From a virus: a DNA stretch of 44,267 bases. The stretch is from the IMG/VR virus record IMGVR_UViG_3300027899_000024, positions 1 to 44,267 of that record; one strand, 5' to 3'. The notes under the pieces were generated by a model. The model saw only the letters and a program-made list of their open reading frames with translations, ran no database searches and was not told where the DNA came from. Made by a program: the position numbers and the translations under genes. Shown here piece after piece: positions 39,039 to 44,267 of this stretch (the stretch's first letter is position 1; the number at the start of each line of letters is the position of its first letter).

Positions 39039-42023
39039 ATGGCAGTTATAACACTAAGAGACACCGTAGGACGTCCACTAACTATTGAGGAAGTGGATGA
39101 TAACTTTAACAACATTAACATTGAGTTAGGTGGTAAATTAGCGTCAACAAGTTATACTGCTGCGGATATTCTTACTAAAATAAAAACAGTTGATGGTTCA
39201 GGTACTGGACTAGATGCTGACCTTTTAGATGGGTTAAACTCGTCAACTACTAATACTATAAACACAATTGTTGCTAGGAATTCAACTGGCGGCTTTTCAG
39301 CAGGAGCAATTACTGCAACGGGATTTAGTGGACCATTAACTGGCGATGTAACAGGTGCTCTTACAGGAAATGTTACAGGGAATGTTACTGGTAATGTTAT
39401 TGGCGATGTAACAGGCAATGTTACTGGCTTCTTAACTGGTAGCATTTCAGGTAATGCTGGTACTGTAACTAATGGTGTTGTAACTTCAGGATCATATGCT
39501 AATCCTACGTGGATTACGTCTCTATCTGCTGCAAAATTAACAACTGGTACTATTCCTTCTGCTACACTTGGTAACTCATCTGTTTTTATTGGTACTACAG
39601 CTGTTGCTTTAAATAGAACCACTGGTGCATTAAGTTTAACTGGAGTAAGTATTGATGGTAATGCTGCTACTGCAACTAAACTTGCTGCAACAAAAACAAT
39701 TGCTGGTGTAGCATTTGATGGTTCTGCTAATATAGCAATTCCTGCTTCAAATCTTTCTGATGTTACAATATCATCACCAGCCCATAATCAATTATTGGTA
39801 TATATTGTTGGTGCATCAGGTGCAACAGGATCAGGTACTGCACCTGGTAAATGGACTAATACTTCTGGTATTACTGGACCAATTGGTGCAACCGGTGCTC
39901 AAGGAGTTCAAGGTGCCTCAGGATCTACTGGATTAACCGGTGCTACCGGAATCCAAGGTGTTCAAGGCGCTTCAGGTTCAACTGGTTTAACAGGAGCAAC
40001 AGGTGTATTTGGAGCATCTGGTATTAGAGGTGCTTCTGGAGTACAAGGTGCATCAGGTTCAACTGGTGCTACTGGTTTCCAAGGTGCTTCTGGAGTTCAA
40101 GGCGCTTCAGGTTCTACTGGTGCTACGGGTTTCCAAGGCGCTAGTGGTTCAACAGGTTTAACCGGTTCTACTGGTGCTACGGGTTTCCAAGGTGCTTCAG
40201 GTTCAACAGGTTTAACCGGTTCTACTGGTGCTACAGGTTTCCAAGGTGCTTCAGGCTCTACGGGGTTAACTGGAGCCACTGGTATTAATGGTGCATCTGG
40301 TTCTACTGGTCTTACTGGTGCTACTGGGGTTCAAGGCGCTTCCGGTTCTACCGGACTCACGGGCGCTACTGGTTTAACTGGTGCTACTGGCGCACAAGGA
40401 GTTCAAGGCGCTTCCGGTTCTACTGGTCTTACTGGTGCTACTGGTGTATTTGGCGCATCTGGAATTAGAGGTGCTTCTGGTGTTCAAGGTGCTTCAGGAG
40501 CAACTGGTACTGCGGGAATAAATGGAGCAACTGGTACTGCGGGAATAAATGGAGCAACTGGTGTAGGTACTCAAGGAGTTCAAGGCGCTTCTGGCGCTAC
40601 TGGTACTCAAGGTGCATCTGGTATTGGAATTAGCACAACAAATTATTCTGATGCCACATTTAGTATATTTGATAACGTAGACAATACTAAAATATTAGCA
40701 TTCCAATCTTCTAATATTGCGCCAAATACAACTAGAACATTAACTGCCCCTGATGAGTCAGGCACAATTGCAACTAGATCTTATGCAGATACAGCAATAA
40801 CTACTGCAACTACCAATATGGTTGTAACATCTGGTTCTTATGCTAATCCTGCATGGATTACTTCTCTTGCTGGTTCTAAAGTAACAAGTATACCTAACTC
40901 ATCATTAACTAATAGTTCTATCACAATTAATGGTGTTGCAATTTCATTAGGTGGATCAGTAACTACTCCAACTTTAGCTGGTGATAATACTTGGTCAGGT
41001 TTACAAGCATTCTATGATAATAAATTAGAGTTTGTTGATAATTCTGATCCTACTAAAAAATTAAACTTACAAATCTCTAACATTGGTACTGGTCTTACTA
41101 GAACTCTTACAGCTCCTAATGAAGATGGTGTTATTGCTACTAGAGGTTGGACTGGTGCTACTGGTTTCTTTACTTCATTAGCAGATATTAATGTAACAAC
41201 TCCAACTCATAATCAATTATTGGTATATGTTGTTGGTGCATCTGGTGCTACAGGATCAGGTACTGCGTTTGGTAGATGGACTAATACTTCTGGTATTACT
41301 GGACCAACGGGTGCAACTGGTATTGGTGGTGCTTCAGGATTTGTAGGTAGCAATGGTGCTTCAGGTATTCAAGGTGCATCAGGTTTAACAGGTGCTACTG
41401 GTGTTGGTGGTGCTACTGGTGTTGGTACCAATGGTACAAATGGTACAAATGGTGCCACTGGAGTCCAAGGTGCTACTGGTGTTGGTACAAATGGTGCCAC
41501 TGGAGTCCAAGGTGCTACTGGTATTCAAGGTGCTTCTGGTGTTGGTACAAATGGTGCCACTGGCGTAGCAGGTGCTTCAGGAGTAGGTGGAACATCTACA
41601 ATAACTGCTACCACAACAGATGCATCGTTTTACCCAATGTTATCTGATGTTTCTTCTGGTACTCCTGCTGGAACTTATGCAACTGGAGCAGCATTATACT
41701 TTAATCCATCTACCGGTACTCTTAATTCTACAAATTATAATTCATTGTCTGATATGAATTATAAAGATAATATTAGTACTATTGTTAGTGCAACCAATGT
41801 AATTAATTCACTTAATGGTGTTTCTTTTACTTGGAAAAACAATGGGTTTAAGTCATATGGTATAATTGCTCAAGAACTTGAAAAGATATTACCTGAATTA
41901 GTAGAAGGTGAAGAGCCTAAAACAGTTAACTATTCTGGTATAATTCCATTTTTAATTAATGCGGTTAAAGAATTAGATACTAGATTGAAGGCAATTGAAG
42001 CCGAATCTAGTATAAATAAATAA
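39039..42023 (+). CDS. collagen-like tail fibre 2 with S74 chaperone domain
   Basis: The 994-residue protein has an N-terminal anchor ([13 protein letters not shown]), a beta-rich region, two collagen-like G-x-y blocks (about 280-530 and 750-850), and internally duplicated linker segments. The C-terminus is an S74 intramolecular chaperone: SDMNYKDNI gives the Ser904/Lys909 dyad, followed by [16 protein letters not shown] and [18 protein letters not shown]74 domains trimerise the fibre and cut themselves off. It ends before a TATAAATA box at 42011-42018. Confidence 0.9.
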   Translation: MAVITLRDTVGRPLTIEEVDDNFNNINIELGGKLASTSYTAADILTKIKTVDGSGTGLDADLLDGLNSSTTNTINTIVARNSTGGFSAGAITATGFSGPLTGDVTGALTGNVTGNVTGNVIGDVTGNVTGFLTGSISGNAGTVTNGVVTSGSYANPTWITSLSAAKLTTGTIPSATLGNSSVFIGTTAVALNRTTGALSLTGVSIDGNAATATKLAATKTIAGVAFDGSANIAIPASNLSDVTISSPAHNQLLVYIVGASGATGSGTAPGKWTNTSGITGPIGATGAQGVQGASGSTGLTGATGIQGVQGASGSTGLTGATGVFGASGIRGASGVQGASGSTGATGFQGASGVQGASGSTGATGFQGASGSTGLTGSTGATGFQGASGSTGLTGSTGATGFQGASGSTGLTGATGINGASGSTGLTGATGVQGASGSTGLTGATGLTGATGAQGVQGASGSTGLTGATGVFGASGIRGASGVQGASGATGTAGINGATGTAGINGATGVGTQGVQGASGATGTQGASGIGISTTNYSDATFSIFDNVDNTKILAFQSSNIAPNTTRTLTAPDESGTIATRSYADTAITTATTNMVVTSGSYANPAWITSLAGSKVTSIPNSSLTNSSITINGVAISLGGSVTTPTLAGDNTWSGLQAFYDNKLEFVDNSDPTKKLNLQISNIGTGLTRTLTAPNEDGVIATRGWTGATGFFTSLADINVTTPTHNQLLVYVVGASGATGSGTAFGRWTNTSGITGPTGATGIGGASGFVGSNGASGIQGASGLTGATGVGGATGVGTNGTNGTNGATGVQGATGVGTNGATGVQGATGIQGASGVGTNGATGVAGASGVGGTSTITATTTDASFYPMLSDVSSGTPAGTYATGAALYFNPSTGTLNSTNYNSLSDMNYKDNISTIVSATNVINSLNGVSFTWKNNGFKSYGIIAQELEKILPELVEGEEPKTVNYSGIIPFLINAVKELDTRLKAIEAESSINK
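39875..40640 (+). repeat. collagen-like G-x-y coding repeats
   Basis: G-x-y triplets with A, S, T, L, V, I and Q at x and y and no proline, coded by GGTGCTTCAGGTTCTACTGG-type units. From about 40128 a 54-base unit recurs three times (40130, 40184, 40238). A second block lies at about 41295-41590. Confidence 0.9.
42011..42018 (+). promoter_or_regulatory. late promoter TATAAATA before propeller gene
   Basis: Exact TATAAATA overlapping the last codons and stop of fibre 2. RNA would start near 42024 with a leader of about 73 bases. Confidence 0.75.
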
Positions 42024-42050
42024 AAGCCGAGTTCTTAGAACGATGATGGC

Positions 42051-42104
42051 CAATCCCACCCGATTGACATTAATCCGCCTATAATAAAGGAATAAGATGT
42101 CAAT
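42051..42104 (+). promoter_or_regulatory. possible start-codon hairpin
   Basis: ATTGACAT (42063-42070) is the exact reverse complement of ATGTCAAT (42097-42104), which contains the start codon; the AAAGGAAT ribosome site is in the 26-base loop. A competing CAATC (42051-42055) / GATTG (42062-42066) stem shares ATTG. Stability is only moderate. Confidence 0.35.
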
Positions 42105-44267
42105 TAAAGTCATTGGTACAACCGTAATAGATGATAGTCGCAATTTAACTAATGTGGCTAGCATTACCTATCCAGATGCAACAGTCCAAACCACTGCTGG
42201 AGCTGTTGGAGTATCTCCAGTAGTTACCCTACGTTCAGGTGGATCACTCGTACAAACAATAAATAACCCAAATGCTTATTCCACATCTGCTAGTGATCAA
42301 TTTGGTTATTCTGTTGCTATATCCGGTAACTATGCCATTGTTGGTGCTTATAATGAAGATGATGTTGGTGGTGCTACTTCTGGTAAGGCCTACATTTTTA
42401 ATGTAACTACTGGTGTATTACTATTTACATTAAACAACCCTAATGCATATGGAACATCTGCTGGTGATTTTTTTGGTTCTGTTGTTGCTATAGATGGTAA
42501 CTATGCTATAGTTGGTGCTTCGGGTGAAGATGATACCGGTGGTACCGCCGGTCTTAGTTCTGGCAAAGCCTACATCTTTAATGTCACTACTGGTGCTTTA
42601 CTACACACACTAAATAACCCTAATGCTTTTTCTACATTTCAGAACGATTTTTTTGGTTCTGCTGTTGCCATATCTGGTAACTACGCTATTGTTGGCGCAT
42701 CTAGTGAAGATGATGCTGGCGGTGCTGATTCAGGTAAAGCTTATATCTTTAATGTAACTACTGGCGCTTTACTGTTTACATTAGATAACCCTAATGCTTA
42801 TTCAACTTCTGTTAATGATGCGTTTGGTCAGTCTGTTGGTATATCTGGCAACTATGCTATAGTTAGTGCAGTCTTTGAAAGTGATGCAGGTGGTGGTAGT
42901 TCTGGTAAGGCTTACATTTATGATGTAACTACTGGCGCTTTACTGTTTACGTTAAATGACCCAAATGCTTATTCAACGTCTTTTGGTGATCAATTTGGTT
43001 ATTCGGTTGCCGTATCCGGTAACTACGCTATTGTTGGCGCATCTAGTGAAGATGATGCTGGTGGTTCTGGTTCTGGTAAAGCTTATATCTATGATGTCAC
43101 TACTGGTTCTTTACTGTTTACATTAGATAACCCTAATGCTTATTCAACCTCTGCTAGTGATGAGTTTGGCCGGAGTGTTGCAATAGACGGCAACTATGCT
43201 ATAGTTGGTGCTAATGCTGAAGATGATGCTGGTGGTACTACTTCTGGTAAAGCCTACATCTTTAATGTTACTACCGGTGCTTTACTATACACTTTAAATA
43301 ACCCTACTGCTTATTCTACATCTGCTAGTGATAATTTTGGTTATTCTGTTGCTATAGATGGTAACTATGCCATAGTTGGTGCTTATTTTGAAGCCGATTT
43401 GGGTGGTGCTACTTCTGGTAAAGCATACATATTTGCAATAAGAGATATATTTGGTCTAGATAATATTAATCAAATCACATTGGCCAATGGATTAACTCTT
43501 GGATCAGATAGTAAATTGCTATCAACTTCAATTGCTGGTGGTCAACTTACCAATACATTAAACAACCCTAATGCTTATTCCACATCTGCTAATGATTTCT
43601 TTGGTAATTCAGTTGCTATATCCGGCAACTATGCTATAGTTGGTGCTTGGGGTGAAGCTGATACTGGTGGTAATCAGTCTGGTAAGGCATACATCTATAA
43701 TGCCACTACGGGTGCTTTATTGTTTACATTAAATAACCCCAATGCTTATTCCACATCTGCTGTTGATGCGTTTGGATATTCTGTTGCGATATCAGGTAAC
43801 TACGCCATAGTTGGTGCTTATGTTGAAGATGATGCTAGTGGTAGTCAGTCTGGTAAGGCATATATCTTTAATGTTACTAATGGTCAATTACTATTTACTT
43901 TAAATAACCCGAATGCTTATATTAGCCTTTCTACTAGTGATTCCTTTGGTTGGTCTGTTGCAATATCCGGTAACTACGCCATAGTTGGTGCTTATGCAGA
44001 ATCTGATACAGGTGGTGTTTCTTCTGGTAAGGCGTATATCTATAACGTTACGACTGGTGCTTTATTGTTTACATTAAATAACCCTAATGTTTACTCTACA
44101 TCTGCTAATGATAATTTTGGTCAGTTGGTTGCTATATCTGGTAACTATGCCATTGTTGGTGCTAATCAGGAAGATGCTGCTACTGGTGCTGAGGCGGGTA
44201 AAGCTTACATCTACAATGTAACAACTGGTGCTTTACTATATACATTAAATGCTCCTGCAGGTAATCT
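42097..44267 (+). CDS. beta-propeller adhesin-like fibre protein (partial)
   Basis: The frame runs open to the window edge, giving 723 codons. A start segment MSIKVIGTTVIDDSRNLTN is typical of phage fibre anchors. Then tandem units of about 57 residues, each with FG-x-S-V-A-I-x-GNYAIVGA, GKAYIFNVTTG and LLFTLNNPNAYST, form FG-GAP-like blades: seven units, a linker (about 43430-43545), then at least four full units and the start of a fifth. Such propellers bind surface sugars or proteins; receptor binding is likely. AAAGGA precedes the ATG. The end lies outside the window. Confidence 0.87.
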   Translation, partial: MSIKVIGTTVIDDSRNLTNVASITYPDATVQTTAGAVGVSPVVTLRSGGSLVQTINNPNAYSTSASDQFGYSVAISGNYAIVGAYNEDDVGGATSGKAYIFNVTTGVLLFTLNNPNAYGTSAGDFFGSVVAIDGNYAIVGASGEDDTGGTAGLSSGKAYIFNVTTGALLHTLNNPNAFSTFQNDFFGSAVAISGNYAIVGASSEDDAGGADSGKAYIFNVTTGALLFTLDNPNAYSTSVNDAFGQSVGISGNYAIVSAVFESDAGGGSSGKAYIYDVTTGALLFTLNDPNAYSTSFGDQFGYSVAVSGNYAIVGASSEDDAGGSGSGKAYIYDVTTGSLLFTLDNPNAYSTSASDEFGRSVAIDGNYAIVGANAEDDAGGTTSGKAYIFNVTTGALLYTLNNPTAYSTSASDNFGYSVAIDGNYAIVGAYFEADLGGATSGKAYIFAIRDIFGLDNINQITLANGLTLGSDSKLLSTSIAGGQLTNTLNNPNAYSTSANDFFGNSVAISGNYAIVGAWGEADTGGNQSGKAYIYNATTGALLFTLNNPNAYSTSAVDAFGYSVAISGNYAIVGAYVEDDASGSQSGKAYIFNVTNGQLLFTLNNPNAYISLSTSDSFGWSVAISGNYAIVGAYAESDTGGVSSGKAYIYNVTTGALLFTLNNPNVYSTSANDNFGQLVAISGNYAIVGANQEDAATGAEAGKAYIYNVTTGALLYTLNAPAGN
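42246..44267 (+). repeat. tandem 171-base repeats of the propeller gene
   Basis: The repeat unit is about 171 bases with small length changes (one unit is 180 bases). It is repeated in two arrays, seven before and at least four after a non-repeat linker. The near-equal nucleotide sequence suggests recent duplication or recombination between units. Confidence 0.92.

Noticed and set aside
39900-41590. CRISPR-like repeats
   Set aside because: The repeat is coding, in phase, and not separated by unique spacers of constant size; it is a collagen-like gene.
1-44267. Photosynthesis genes, integrase or attachment site
   Set aside because: No psbA, psbD, hli, integrase or att-like repeat is visible; the phage is probably lytic and not a cyanophage, though the window is only part of the genome.

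Overview
The window is part of the genome of a T4-like myovirus (contractile-tailed phage of the T4 superfamily, on the side of the cyanophage/pelagiphage-type relatives rather than the coliphages). The evidence is the set of recognisable T4 core proteins (gp4, gp5, gp6, gp8, gp16, gp25, gp26, gp27, gp32, gp33, gp48, gp51, gp53, gp59 and a gp54/gp19-like tube protein) together with accessory genes typical of aquatic T4-like phages (PhoH, GroES, ClpP, SleB hydrolase, MGME1-like exonuclease, collagen-like fibres). The DNA is strongly A+T rich, late genes use AGA for most arginines, and a tRNA-Arg(UCU) is encoded. No photosynthesis gene is present. The host is therefore a low-GC Gram-negative aquatic bacterium, but I cannot name it.

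Layout. (1) 1-2943, + strand: FmdB-like protein, PhoH ATPase, GH19 endolysin, a Rossmann-like protein and a PD-(D/E)XK exonuclease. (2) 2944-11688, + strand: an early/middle region of many very small genes broken into short transcription units. Six near-identical promoters here (TGTAC[A/T]-TTAATT-N11-TATAAT) resemble T4 early promoters. It contains groES, a secreted lysine-rich peptide, sleB, clpP, tRNA-Arg, a metallophosphoesterase, about twenty small orphan proteins, then gp33 (late-transcription coactivator), gp59 (helicase loader) and gp32 (ssDNA-binding protein), closed by a strong terminator. (3) 11687-17637, - strand: a late tail/head block read leftwards: gp4, a T4-like structural protein, a tail-tube-like protein, an EF-hand membrane protein, gp16, gp26, gp51 and a tape-measure protein. 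gp26 ends in an eight-T slippery run, and gp51 has no good start of its own, so a -1 frameshift is likely. (4) 17692-44267, + strand: a late baseplate and fibre block: gp48, gp53, gp27-like hub, a gp5 spike carrying two peptidoglycan hydrolase domains, PAAR tip, gp25, gp6, other wedge proteins, gp8, a 2077-residue DUF4815-type protein, two paralogous fibre proteins with a small chaperone-like protein between them, and an unfinished beta-propeller protein.

How it works together: early-like promoters drive the host-takeover and replication genes; gp33 supports late transcription from TATAAATA boxes. Such boxes sit before gp48, gp4, the gene after gp4, gp25 and the propeller gene. The late genes build the baseplate, tail and fibres. 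Lysis and entry are served by a GH19 endolysin, a SleB-type hydrolase and the GH19 and M15 domains of gp5. The most unusual points are the seven-copy promoter family with duplicated leaders, the gp26/gp51 frameshift arrangement, the overlapping face-to-face late promoters between gp4 and gp48, and the seven-bladed propeller adhesin.
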